In this document: piece after piece, positions 47,201 to 54,711 of the stretch
Layout: each line of letters begins with the position of its first letter
Position numbering within the stretch: position 1 is the stretch's first letter
Virus record (IMG/VR): IMGVR_UViG_3300046513_000178
Coordinates: 1-54,711 of that record
DNA: 54,711 nucleotides
Strand: one strand, 5' to 3'
Source of the DNA: a virus
Program-made: the position numbers and the translations under genes
The notes under the pieces: model-generated
What the model saw: the letters and a program-made list of their open reading frames with translations, nothing else
Told to the model about the DNA's origin: nothing
Database searches by the model: none

Positions 47201-49384
47201 GACCTGGCGGCCGTAGCGGAACGTCCCCCGAGCACCCTTGGCGATCCCACCCAAAGCGGAGCCAGCCAGCTTGGCCGGCCCCAACATGAGTTGGAACATC
47301 TTGCCCAGCTTGCCGACCGTCTTGGAAAGAACGCCGAACCCGATAAGGAAAGGCGCTGCAAGGGCTGCCATCTTCGCGATCTTCAGCACGAAGTCCGTGA
47401 TCTGCGGATGAGCCTTCAGGAAGTCCGTCAGCTTGGAAATCCAGTCGACAAACGTCGTCAGCGTCTCAGCGAAGGTCTTGAGGATCTTCTCGACAGTCGG
47501 CTTCATGTTGCGGCCGATTTCGGGCAGCTTCTGAAGCATGCCGCCCTGGTACTGGACAGTACCGTCCTTCGTCTTGACGCGATGCCCCATAAGGGAAGCG
47601 CCAACACTGGTGTACTCGTACTGCCCGTCCTTGCCCTTCTTCTGGAACAGGGACCGGAGGTACTGGCCGCCGGCCTCCTTCATGTTCGAGAGGCGACCGG
47701 AAATGGTGCTGCTCGACAGCGAGGCAGCGGCACCCTTGACGTTGTTCTCGCCACCGTAATCAAGGATCGCCTGCTTGATGGCCTCGCCCCTAATGCCACC
47801 GGTTGCCTTGGCATTCTGGGAGATGTACATCATCTGTGCAGAGGCGGTGTATTCCTTCGGGATCTTGCCCGTCAGACCTGCGTCCTTCTGCTTCTTGACG
47901 AGATCCTTGTATTCCTTGTCGGTGTAAGGGCGGTCCTTCAGGCCCATCAGCTTGGCGATGTGCTCCATCGGCAGGTTGAGGTTCGTCTCAAGCTGCTTGA
48001 TGTTCGTCAAACTGGCGCGGTTCGTGTCGATCATCTTTTCCATGGCCCCGAAAGCCTTGGCGACCCGGTTAGGGTCCGTGACACCACCAGCAGCAGCAAT
48101 ATCACCGATAGACGACACCAGCTGGTAGGTTTCGCCCGCTACCTGCTTCGAACCCTTCGCATGAACCTTCGGGTCCTTGGAACCGAACTGCTTATTGTGA
48201 GAGCCAATGGCACGCGTGAACTGCGTACCGTAGGTCACCATGTCGTCGATGGAATACGGGGTCGCGACACCGTACTTCTGAAGTTCATCGAGCAGACCCG
48301 TGGTATCGGAGATCGTCAGGCCCAGCTTCTTCAACGCCGTCTGAGACTGCGCGAAAGAGTCAGCAGACTTGATACCAATCACCGAGATCGCAGTACCGGC
48401 AATGCCGAGTGGAGCAATCACCTTCGACGTGATCAGGGCGCCGGTCTCCGTGGCCAGCGTGCCCATGTTCTCAACGTCCTGAGACGCACCCCGCCACTTC
48501 TTCTTCATGGAGGCGAACGCAGTAGCCTGCGCAGTCGAGATTGACGCCATGGCCTGTCGGTGAGCGGCTATCTGCTCAAGAAGGTTCGCCTTGACAGCCT
48601 CAGTGACCTGGATTTCCCCAGCAATAGCCGTCTTCTGCTGGAGCCTGCGGTCCGCGACCATATCCCGGTACGCCTGCTGCTGAGCAGCGGCAGACTCACG
48701 GGCAAGGCGCTGCTGAGTGGCGTAAATTTCCCGGTCCACGCGGGCTTCGTCTTCAAGAGCCCTCTGCCTGACCTTGGCCGTCTCGGCGGCAGCCTTCTGC
48801 TTCGCCTTCTCAGCCGCCTGGACGGTCTTAGCGGACGTCGCTATATCCGCGGCTTCCTGCCGGGCAATGCGCTCGTTAGAGGTCCGTACGTACCTCTCGT
48901 ACTCCGCCTGCGCCTTCTCCTTGCGAGCCACGTTCTGTTGCTGCGCCTTAGCAGCAAGGGTGCCGGCCTCCGTCTCAGCGCGGAGCGTGGCAGCAAGCGC
49001 AGCCTGAGTGACCTTTGACGTCTCCTCGGCAAGAGCCTGCTTCTTCTCCTCAAACTGCTTGGCCTCGCGGAAGCGCTTAACGGCCTGCTCGCCGTACTGC
49101 TTGGTGAGGTCAGCCTCGATCTTCGCGATCACCTCGGCGGAGTCCTTCGCCTCAGCCTCAGCGGCCTGACCAGCCTTCTTTGCCTCAACACGAACGGCCC
49201 TCGACAGGCCCTTCATGCCCTCAGCGGTGGCGGCCGTGAACTCCTTGCCAGCCGCAAGGCCCGCCTTCTCCATGTCCTGAGCCATCTCGGCGCGGAACTT
49301 GCGAACCGCCTCTTCAGAAAGCCGGGGGTTGATCTCGATGTAACCGGAGCCAACCTTGATAGGTCCACGACCAGTAGCCGCCAT
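44267..49384 (-). CDS. Tape measure protein with C-terminal SLT-like domain
   Basis: 1705 aa from ATG 49384. The N-terminal 300 residues are a charged coiled coil ([26 protein letters not shown]...). Then comes the '[33 protein letters not shown]' region with hydrophobic spans. The middle has several similar repeats ([36 protein letters not shown] and [22 protein letters not shown]). Near residues 1575-1660 a lysozyme-like SLT domain is recognisable ([44 protein letters not shown]). It sets tail length and cleaves peptidoglycan. The opposite strand has a 1453-codon shadow ORF. Confidence 0.95.
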   Translation of the reverse strand: [1705 protein letters not shown]

Positions 49385-49394
49385 ACCCGGCCTC

Positions 49395-49805
49395 CTAAAG
49401 ATTGTTCATCTGCGTAAAGAAGTTGGTCAGCTCCTCACCGGACGCGAATTCGCTCTCGGCTGGCTTTGACTTCACCGGCTCATCGGAGCCAGGTCGGGGA
49501 AGAGGCTCAGGCAGCGGGATGTCCTTCTCGCTGCTATTGGCCCTGAGGAAGAGATAGTTGCTCAGCTCCAAAGCGTCGGAGACGCGAGCTAGCAAGTGTT
49601 CCGTCGAACCCCACTGTGTTGACTCGTCCATCGTGGCGAGCAAGGTGGATCGGCCAGCCTTGTGCATGAGTGAATTAATCAGCAGGTGAACCCTGCGCAG
49701 AGACAGCCGTCCACGCCACAAGTCGAGAAGGTCAATCCCGAAAAACTCAAGCAGGTCAGCTTCAAGTTCCTCGGGGTATTCCTTAATGACGCGGACGGTC
49801 GACAT
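49395..49805 (-). CDS. Tail assembly chaperone, frameshift extension (GT-type)
   Basis: 136 aa from its own ATG 49805, but it is also reached by a -1 shift from the upstream gene at GGGAAAC (49808-49814). 'MSTVRVIKEYPEELEADLLEFFGIDLLDLWRGRLSLRRVHLLINSL' is typical for the second chaperone before the tape measure in actinophages. The fusion product guides tail-tube assembly around the tape measure. Confidence 0.88.
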   Translation of the reverse strand: MSTVRVIKEYPEELEADLLEFFGIDLLDLWRGRLSLRRVHLLINSLMHKAGRSTLLATMDESTQWGSTEHLLARVSDALELSNYLFLRANSSEKDIPLPEPLPRPGSDEPVKSKPAESEFASGEELTNFFTQMNNL

Positions 49806-50095
49806 CAGTTTCCCGAGCCGGCCGACGCCTCGTTCACCTTGGTGGACAGCTCCTGGAAGTCACCGATCGTCGGGCGGGCGGCGCGGAACTCGGCCCACTT
49901 GTCCTCACCCACGATGATCTTCACGGCCTCCAGCTCGTCTTCGGCGTAGAGGAGGTCAAGCGGCATCTGCTTGGCAGGCGGGACCTCGAACTCGATACCG
50001 AGAAACGTGAACTTCGTCGGCTGCTCAGTGGCCTCGGCCTCGGCAGCGACGGTCTTCGGGGCAGTCTTACGGGCAGCAGTACGGGCAGCAGCCAT
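49805..50095 (-). CDS. Tail assembly chaperone, first ORF (G-type)
   Basis: 96 aa from ATG 50095. Ala/Thr/Lys-rich N-terminus, then 'PTKFTFLGIEFEVPPAKQMPLDLLYAEDELEAVKIIVGEDKWAEFRAARPTIGDFQELSTKV', typical of actinophage chaperones. The last codons TCG-GGA-AAC-TGA hold an in-phase slippery heptamer GGGAAAC; a -1 shift passes the stop and enters the next ORF through CTG-ATG. Confidence 0.9.
   Translation of the reverse strand: MAAARTAARKTAPKTVAAEAEATEQPTKFTFLGIEFEVPPAKQMPLDLLYAEDELEAVKIIVGEDKWAEFRAARPTIGDFQELSTKVNEASAGSGN
49808..49814 (-). promoter_or_regulatory. Programmed -1 frameshift site GGGAAAC
   Basis: On the minus strand G-GGA-AAC is an X-XXY-YYZ heptamer in the correct phase, immediately before the TGA of the first chaperone. 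The -1 frame is the frame of the second chaperone. This is the expected location for the universal siphophage tail-chaperone frameshift. Confidence 0.88.
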
Positions 50096-50193
50096 GGGAA
50101 CTCCAAAGGAAACGGGGGGTCATGGGGTGGGGTGAGAGAGAGTGGCCGGGGAATTTAGCCCTCCCCGGCAGAGGCTTTAAGCACAGACCCGAA

Positions 50194-50793
50194 TCACACG
50201 ACCAGGTCTTCGTCAGTGAGCACGTAGCCAAGCGACCCGTTGTAATCCAGGGCCTCGATGGTCAGCTCGTACTTCTGGGCCTCGGTGCGCTGAAGCGTGA
50301 TACCGCCACGGTCAGAAACCATGGCCCGCGGCACGACGCACCGGTAATTCTTGCCCTTGGTGGCCCAGTCCACGACGATGGAGATTTCCGAAAGCTCCGG
50401 AACACTGGACAGGTCCAGTCGGTAAACGCCGGTCGGAACCGGGGTAGCGTCATCCGTCATGACCTCGACCCACTTCGCACCGTAGAAAAGCTCGGTGGTG
50501 ATCTGGGAAGTCTCGATCAGGGTCGCCTTGATCTGGAACGAGGCACCCTTCACGTTGTACAGAACAGGAACCGCGGACTGCCACGCATTGACCGGGTCCG
50601 TCTCGATGGACGGGGTAATGGTGACACCGGACTCGTCCACGTAACCGAAGGACTTGTAACCGGCCGGCGAGGTCTTACCGCCATCACCTACACCCTCGGG
50701 AAGAACGGTGCTGCCAGTGCCACCAGTCGGAGCGGGGGCCATGAACAGTCCGCCGTTCGGGGCGAAACGAATCTTCTGAGCGTCATTCGCCAT
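50194..50793 (-). CDS. Major tail protein
   Basis: 199 aa from ATG 50793, with TTGAGGAGTTCC upstream. 'MANDAQKIRFAPNGGLFMAPAPTGGTGSTVLPEGVGDGGKTSPAGYKSFGYVDESGVTITPSIETDPVNAWQS' is typical of actinophage tail tube proteins. Tube subunits form stacked hexamers. It precedes the tail chaperones, as is standard. Confidence 0.92.
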   Translation of the reverse strand: MANDAQKIRFAPNGGLFMAPAPTGGTGSTVLPEGVGDGGKTSPAGYKSFGYVDESGVTITPSIETDPVNAWQSAVPVLYNVKGASFQIKATLIETSQITTELFYGAKWVEVMTDDATPVPTGVYRLDLSSVPELSEISIVVDWATKGKNYRCVVPRAMVSDRGGITLQRTEAQKYELTIEALDYNGSLGYVLTDEDLVV

Positions 50794-50818
50794 AAAGGAA
50801 CTCCTCAAGCGGGGAAAC

Positions 50819-50846
50819 AAAAAAGGGCCCCACAAGGGGCCCTTTG
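50819..50846. terminator. Hairpin between tail terminator and major tail genes
   Basis: AAAAAGGGCCCC-ACAA-GGGGCCCTTTGG, a 7-bp GC stem flanked by A and T runs, in the gap upstream of the highly expressed tail tube gene. Confidence 0.68.
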
Positions 50847-50869
50847 GTCTGGCTAAGCCAGGGGGGTAA

Positions 50870-51256
50870 TCAGTCCTCTACGAAGAAGACTGTGATCTCC
50901 CCGCCGTAGACGTGCTCGCTCGATGTCGAGTCCGGGTAGTACCGGGGAGAGGAAATCTCGGCAACGTCGAGAATCTGAGCGTTACCGATGACTTGGCCGG
51001 GCAGGTCTTCTAGGAAGTGCTCGCGGCAGATATAGGCCAGGCCGGCCGCCTGGGCACGGTCCTGGTCGTAAACGTCGTACTCGATGTCAGCGCGGTCCAT
51101 GCGGTCACGAACCATGCGGAAGCCACCGGAGTGGTTGAGGTAGATGGTGGTGTCTCCGACCTCACGGCCCACCAGGTCGCCCGTGGGTGCGTCCTCCGGG
51201 ATGTCCTGGAGTGTCCTGAGGTACTGCCACACCAGGTCAACGGGGTCCAGTTTCAT
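50870..51256 (-). CDS. Tail terminator/tail completion protein
   Basis: 128 aa from ATG 51256, overlapping the upstream gene by 4 bp. 'MKLDPVDLVWQYLRTLQDIPEDAPTGDLVGREVGDTTIYLNHSGGFRMVRDRMDRADIEYDVYDQDRAQAAGLAYICREHFLEDLPG' fits the tail terminator family by position (directly before the major tail gene) and size. Confidence 0.78.
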   Translation of the reverse strand: MKLDPVDLVWQYLRTLQDIPEDAPTGDLVGREVGDTTIYLNHSGGFRMVRDRMDRADIEYDVYDQDRAQAAGLAYICREHFLEDLPGQVIGNAQILDVAEISSPRYYPDSTSSEHVYGGEITVFFVED

Positions 51257-51606
51257 TCGACCCTCGCTCTCTCCAGAGCGCGCTTCAGGTAGTGGCGCCC
51301 GGGATGCCTGCGGCCACCTCGGTCCTTCCAGCCACGCTCTTGGAGCATCGCGTGCTTCACGTCCCGGTCAGGCTCAATGAGCACCTGGCCGTACCACTGG
51401 TTGAACATGGTCACGAAGGTTTCGATGTGCGGGGGAATGGTGTTCCAGTGCGGCTTGGTGCGGGCCCGAGGAGCAAGGGCCTTGGCGAAGGTCGCAATGT
51501 CCTCGGTGCGGAGGGCCACCAGGTCGCGGACCTCGTCATTCATGAGGAACTGCTCTTCCCACCCGCGATTCATACGCAGGGTGAACTTCACTTCAGCGTC
51601 AGCCAT
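51253..51606 (-). CDS. Head-tail connector / tail component (HK97 gp10-like)
   Basis: 117 aa from ATG 51606, which overlaps the preceding stop (TAATG). 'MADAEVKFTLRMNRGWEEQFLMNDEVRDLVALRTEDIATFAKALAPRARTKPHWNTI' is typical of actinophage head-tail joining proteins in this slot, with a basic C-terminus (GGRRHPGRHYLKRALERARVE). Confidence 0.8.
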   Translation of the reverse strand: MADAEVKFTLRMNRGWEEQFLMNDEVRDLVALRTEDIATFAKALAPRARTKPHWNTIPPHIETFVTMFNQWYGQVLIEPDRDVKHAMLQERGWKDRGGRRHPGRHYLKRALERARVE

Positions 51607-51935
51607 TAGCGCCTCACCCTCCGTGCCTGTAGGTAGATGTGGGAGAGGGAGCCTTGACGCCATACGCGCGGCTCTGACCTCACCTCGTACGTGATGCCGT
51701 CGACCACAAGCCGGTCCGTCGAGTCGACGTTGGCTGTGGGAGGCAGGAAGACCTTGACGTGGATGTCCGTCGTCTCTCGCTTAGGAGAGTCCGCCTCCGT
51801 GGTGGAGGCCGGTTGGACCGAAGCCGAACCGGCCCACACCTTCACGGCGTTGCCCCAGTCACGTTGCTTCGTGTAGGCATCCGCAACGATCTCTGCGCGA
51901 TAGACCTCGGCGAAGTCAGTGAAGTGACGGGGCAT
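51606..51935 (-). CDS. Head closure protein (head-tail stopper)
   Basis: 109 aa from ATG 51935. 'MPRHFTDFAEVYRAEIVADAYTKQRDWGNAV...SVQPASTTEADSPKRETTDIHVKVFLPPTANVDSTDRLVVDGITYEVRSEPRVWR' follows the head-closure family (SPP1 gp16-like): beta barrel with 'V-x-D-G-x-x-Y-E-V'. Position in the connector cluster agrees. Confidence 0.87.
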   Translation of the reverse strand: MPRHFTDFAEVYRAEIVADAYTKQRDWGNAVKVWAGSASVQPASTTEADSPKRETTDIHVKVFLPPTANVDSTDRLVVDGITYEVRSEPRVWRQGSLSHIYLQARRVRR

Positions 51936-51943
51936 GCAGACTC

Positions 51944-52297
51944 CTAGCAGTCGTAGCGGCGAAGGGGGAGTGAACCGACCTTGCGCCGGTACTTGCTCAG
52001 TGCCGTTCTGGTGTCCCGAGAGAGGCCCTGGTTTGAAGCGGTCTGACCGAACTGGGTCTCCAGCTCGCCAGTGCGCTCCAAGATCACGCCAGGGCTAACG
52101 GACAGCCAGCGGATTACCTCGGCACACACGACCGTCTTGAAGATGGCCGGGGGAGCAGTCCTGTCCCATGTGCCGGTGCAGTATTCGGAGACGAACGCGG
52201 ACGCGTCGTCAATGAACGCCTCTACGCGAGGCTTCTCGTCGTCAGCGAGTGGCCGCCCAAGGCGGGCGGCCACATCGTCTGAGGTGGCAAATGCCAT
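51944..52297 (-). CDS. Head-tail adaptor (gp6/gp15-like)
   Basis: 117 aa from ATG 52297. 'MAFATSDDVAARLGRPLADDEKPRVEAFIDDASAFVSEYC' is the typical start of the phage head-tail adaptor family (SPP1 gp15/HK97 gp6-like), all-helical, lying directly after the major capsid gene. Confidence 0.88.
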   Translation of the reverse strand: MAFATSDDVAARLGRPLADDEKPRVEAFIDDASAFVSEYCTGTWDRTAPPAIFKTVVCAEVIRWLSVSPGVILERTGELETQFGQTASNQGLSRDTRTALSKYRRKVGSLPLRRYDC

Positions 52298-52326
52298 GTC
52301 CCTCCCTTCAGTTAGGGAAGGTCAGG

Positions 52327-53391
52327 TCAGCCAGCGGCAGGCGTGTTGTGGGCGGTGATCTCCGCCTCGACGCCCTGAGCGACCAGGAGCTGTTCCGGGC
52401 GGCACACCTTCGCGTCGTAGATCACGCGGGACTTGACCGCGCTGGTGAACGTCTTCTCCGGGTTGTACGCCGCCATCTCGGCGAACGGCACGACGACGGA
52501 GACCGCGGAGGTCGAGCCCATGAACAGGTCGACGCTCGTGAACTTCTCGTTGCCCTTCTTGATGACCGGCGAGGACGGGCGGGCGTGGTTGCCCAGCGCG
52601 TTCGCGACCACGACCGGCAGGCCGAGAATCGAGCCGATCTGACCGGAGGCCACGACCGAACCGCCACCGCCGTGCTGCGATGCGTCGATGAACTTCTCGT
52701 CCCGCAGGAGGAGAGAGCGCATGCGCGGGGAGACGAACAGGTACCGGTCCTGCGGAGCAGAGCGGGTGTCCAGCACCTCAAGCATCTTCACCACGTAGTC
52801 GTAGACCGACAGCTTGTCCGTGTCGGGGGCGTTCACGTCAGTCGCCTGAACCTTGGAGATGGCACCCAGCTCCAGCGAGGGGAGACCGGACACGGTGGCG
52901 GAACGATTCTCCGCGCCGTTCAGGTCCTTGCCCTGAAGAGCCGCGAGCAGGGTGAGCGCAACCAGCTCGTCAATGGCAAGCGCGGTCTGACGCGCACGCT
53001 GCGAGACCAGGTTGGACATCAGGTCGATGCCGCCCTTGGTCTGGAGCTGGTGAAGAGCGTCGATCTCCAGGTGGAAGCTGGAGCCCTTCGCGACGGTCAT
53101 CTTCATGTACTCAAGGGCCGCGTGGTCGGCGTCACCGATCTCGCCGTATGCCTTCACCAGGCCCTTGTCAGAAACGGTCCCGTCAACGAAGTGCGGGATT
53201 CGGATTACGTCTCCCTCGCGCTTGAACTCGCCCTCATACTGGCGGTTCGTGAACGGGGAGGCACCGAGGATAAGGTTTTCCTCGATATCGGCAATGAGCT
53301 GGGAAGTCCAGACCTCGGGAATGAACTGACCCTGCGTGGTCTGGAGCTGACCGGCACCAGTGTTATTGCCAGCCTGAGAAAGAAATGCCAT
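52327..53391 (-). CDS. Major capsid protein (HK97 fold)
   Basis: 354 aa from ATG 53391. 'TQGQFIPEVWTSQLIADIEENLILGASPFTNRQYEGEFKREGDVIRIPHFVDGTVSD' and 'LLLRDEKFIDASQHGGGGSVVASGQIGSILGLPVVVANAL' match the HK97-fold major capsid family of actinophages. It follows the scaffold by 19 bp. No separate protease was seen. Confidence 0.93.
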   Translation of the reverse strand: MAFLSQAGNNTGAGQLQTTQGQFIPEVWTSQLIADIEENLILGASPFTNRQYEGEFKREGDVIRIPHFVDGTVSDKGLVKAYGEIGDADHAALEYMKMTVAKGSSFHLEIDALHQLQTKGGIDLMSNLVSQRARQTALAIDELVALTLLAALQGKDLNGAENRSATVSGLPSLELGAISKVQATDVNAPDTDKLSVYDYVVKMLEVLDTRSAPQDRYLFVSPRMRSLLLRDEKFIDASQHGGGGSVVASGQIGSILGLPVVVANALGNHARPSSPVIKKGNEKFTSVDLFMGSTSAVSVVVPFAEMAAYNPEKTFTSAVKSRVIYDAKVCRPEQLLVAQGVEAEITAHNTPAAG

Positions 53392-53410
53392 AGGTTACCT
53401 CACGGGTTTG

Positions 53411-54007
53411 TCAGATTTCGCCTCGCATAAGGGCGTCGAGCTGACCCGCCTTGCGGGCAGCATTGATCTCCTGCGGGGACATGCGGGAAAGGTCGTCGCG
53501 GCCGAGCTGCTGCACTCCGGAACCGCCCTGACGACCAAGGCCGAGGCCCTGTTCGAATTCAGGCTCAGCGACCGGCTTAGGGAGGGACGAGACGAAATTG
53601 CCGATCAGGTCGGCATTCACAGAGCCGTCCTCACCGAGGAACTTCGAGAGGTTCAGGAACTCGGCGGAAGGCAGCTCGACACCGACCTTTGCGGCCTGTG
53701 CACGAAGCTCGGCATCAGCAAGCCGAGTGCCGTATTCGGCAAGAGCCGCGGATCGGGCCTGCGCCTTGGCAGTCTCGACGGCCTTTTCGGCGTCGGTCAT
53801 GCCAGCCGTCTTGAGCTGGTCTCGCTCCGCAGAGGCGTCCTTCCACCGCTGTTCGTTCGTGCGGGAAAGGGACTTCCACTTGTCGACCTCGGCCTGAAGG
53901 GCTTCGAGGTTCGGCGTCTGAGGGGTGCCGGCCTCGCCGGTCTCAGCGCCCTCGGTGGAAGCGGTGCCTGCGTTCTGAGCGTTCTCGTCCATGCGTGATC
54001 CATCCAT
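53411..54007 (-). CDS. Scaffold protein, complete copy
   Basis: 198 aa from ATG 54007 (or 193 aa from ATG 53992, MDENAQNAGTASTEG). Acidic, disordered N-terminus; a coiled coil 'LEALQAEVDKWKSLSRTNEQRWKDASAERDQLK' and 'DAEKAVETAKAQARSAALAEYGTRLADAELRAQAAKVG'; C-terminal basic capsid-binding region ('MSPQEINAARKAGQLDALMRGEI'). Classic scaffold layout just before the capsid gene. The window start carries the 5' end of a second allele. Confidence 0.9.
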   Translation of the reverse strand: MDGSRMDENAQNAGTASTEGAETGEAGTPQTPNLEALQAEVDKWKSLSRTNEQRWKDASAERDQLKTAGMTDAEKAVETAKAQARSAALAEYGTRLADAELRAQAAKVGVELPSAEFLNLSKFLGEDGSVNADLIGNFVSSLPKPVAEPEFEQGLGLGRQGGSGVQQLGRDDLSRMSPQEINAARKAGQLDALMRGEI

Positions 54008-54067
54008 TTCGGTGCATCAAAAAAGGCCCCCATTCCGGGAGCCTGCGTAATGAAAAGGATTAAGGGA

Positions 54068-54711
54068 TCAACCCTTAACCGGGTTCACAGCCTTGCGGGC
54101 TGCGTTACCAGAATTGCCCTGCGGCTGCTTGACGGCAGCCTTCTGGACATCCGAGCTAGGCTGGCCGGCCTGCTCGTTGGCCTGCTGAGCCGGATTGGGG
54201 AACTTCTTCGCCAGGTCCATTGCGGCCTTGGCGTCGTCCTCCCTCATCGACTTGAAGCGGGCGATCTGCTGCGGTGTGTAACCCGCATCGGAAAGAAGCT
54301 GGTCTGTCGGAACACCGATCATCTTCAGCTTCAGAAGTGCATCCATGTGTTGGCTTTCGGTCCGATTCTCCGGGTCACGCCAAATGACCTCGGCACTCCA
54401 AGCCTCAGCACGCTTATCCTTCATGACCTTGAAGGCCAGGCGCATTACGCGCTCCCAGCCCTCTCCGAAATGGAGCATGCGTTCACGAGTCTTGGCTATC
54501 AGACCAGCCTCAGCGGCGGTTATGGACTCCCCAGAGGGAGCCGCACCACCGTTGTTCAGGAAGTAATGGAAGGGGATACGGCTCGTGCTCGCCATGTGCT
54601 GAACGAGCATGTCTGCCAGCTTGACGTAATTCCCCAGGTCGGCTGCCTCGAACTGGCCGAACTTCACGTTCGGGTCCTCAGCCTGAAGCAGCTTGTCTAC
54701 GGCAATCTTGA
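54068..54711 (-). CDS. Portal protein, second copy, 5' part beyond the window end
   Basis: C-terminal about 213 residues of the portal, open to the window edge. It corresponds to 215-858 of the first copy with no indels; substitutions include A/V after FLNNGG, D/E in AAMDLAKKF and V/A in DVQKAAVK. Differences stop at 54584; the remaining 127 bases are identical to 732-858. A different strain variant of the same gene, not a functional second portal. Confidence 0.9.
   Translation of the reverse strand, partial: KIAVDKLLQAEDPNVKFGQFEAADLGNYVKLADMLVQHMASTSRIPFHYFLNNGGAAPSGESITAAEAGLIAKTRERMLHFGEGWERVMRLAFKVMKDKRAEAWSAEVIWRDPENRTESQHMDALLKLKMIGVPTDQLLSDAGYTPQQIARFKSMREDDAKAAMDLAKKFPNPAQQANEQAGQPSSDVQKAAVKQPQGNSGNAARKAVNPVKG

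Noticed and set aside
44183-48544. 1453-codon open frame on the + strand opposite the tape measure gene
   Set aside because: It is the reverse-frame shadow of a long GC-rich gene: Arg/Leu/Val-rich, no domain, no ribosome-binding site, and the minus strand encodes a clear tape measure.
51864-51872. GTTGCTTCG in the head-closure gene
   Set aside because: Lacks the RGGG part and lies in conserved coding sequence; chance match.

Overview
The window is the genome of a temperate, tailed (siphovirus-type) actinophage, most likely of Streptomyces or a close relative. The DNA is GC-rich with frequent GTG and TTG starts. It carries a large serine integrase, class II ribonucleotide reductase, ThyX, an Lsr2-type DNA-binding domain, an ArdA antirestriction protein and a 3' fragment of an actinobacterial cystathionine beta-synthase gene. 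The first 858 bases recur, without indels but with about 43 substitutions by eye, at the end of the window (53854-54711), so one genome unit is 53,853 bp. The scaffold and portal genes therefore appear twice, as two strain variants. The last 127 bases of that overlap are identical, which looks like an assembler k-mer overlap closing a circle or a permuted genome.

Layout. (1) Leftward late operon, read from about 4.5 kb down through 1 and on from 54.7 kb down to 36.85 kb: HNH endonuclease, tRNA-Asn and tRNA-Glu, small Cys-rich protein, small and large terminase, portal, scaffold, major capsid, four head-tail connector/tail-completion genes, major tail protein, two tail-assembly chaperones joined by a GGGAAAC slippery site, a 1705-aa tape measure, baseplate and tail-fibre genes including an SGNH hydrolase and a CHAP protein, then a CHAP-LysM endolysin and a holin. 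(2) Rightward early/replication block 4.9-19.7 kb: HTH repressor candidate, Cas4/RecB-like nuclease, RecA/DnaB-type ATPase, endonuclease VII, primase split over two frames, DUF3310, metallophosphatase, sigma-like protein, class II RNR, ThyX, family A DNA polymerase, dCMP deaminase and many small proteins. (3) Integration module 19.7-22.2 kb: serine integrase, a strong attP candidate (21487-21528), and a 155-codon CBS-domain segment that starts exactly at the attP centre. (4) A hairpin-dense noncoding zone (22.17-22.64 kb), three leftward small genes and an HTH/TPR regulator. (5) A 1.7 kb noncoding stretch, then a rightward accessory island (26.5-36.8 kb) of mostly unrecognised small genes, with ArdA, an Lsr2-like protein, a DUF3987-type ATPase and a membrane-anchored protein.

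Three signals stand out. First, the attP candidate is fused in frame to the C-terminal regulatory domain of cystathionine beta-synthase. This predicts integration inside the host cbs gene with replacement of its 3' end by a phage-supplied regulatory domain. Second, six stem-loops with unrelated stems share the identical heptaloop TTGATGT, all on the + strand between 22.4 and 34.0 kb. Third, sixteen copies of a one-directional 13-mer, GTTGYTTCGRGGG, occur only in the rightward half and mostly just after stop codons. Several are followed at 16-18 bp by a -10-like hexamer, and in others the G-run forms one arm of a hairpin. At two loci the second and third signals sit in tandem in front of a gene, which suggests one dedicated gene-expression system.
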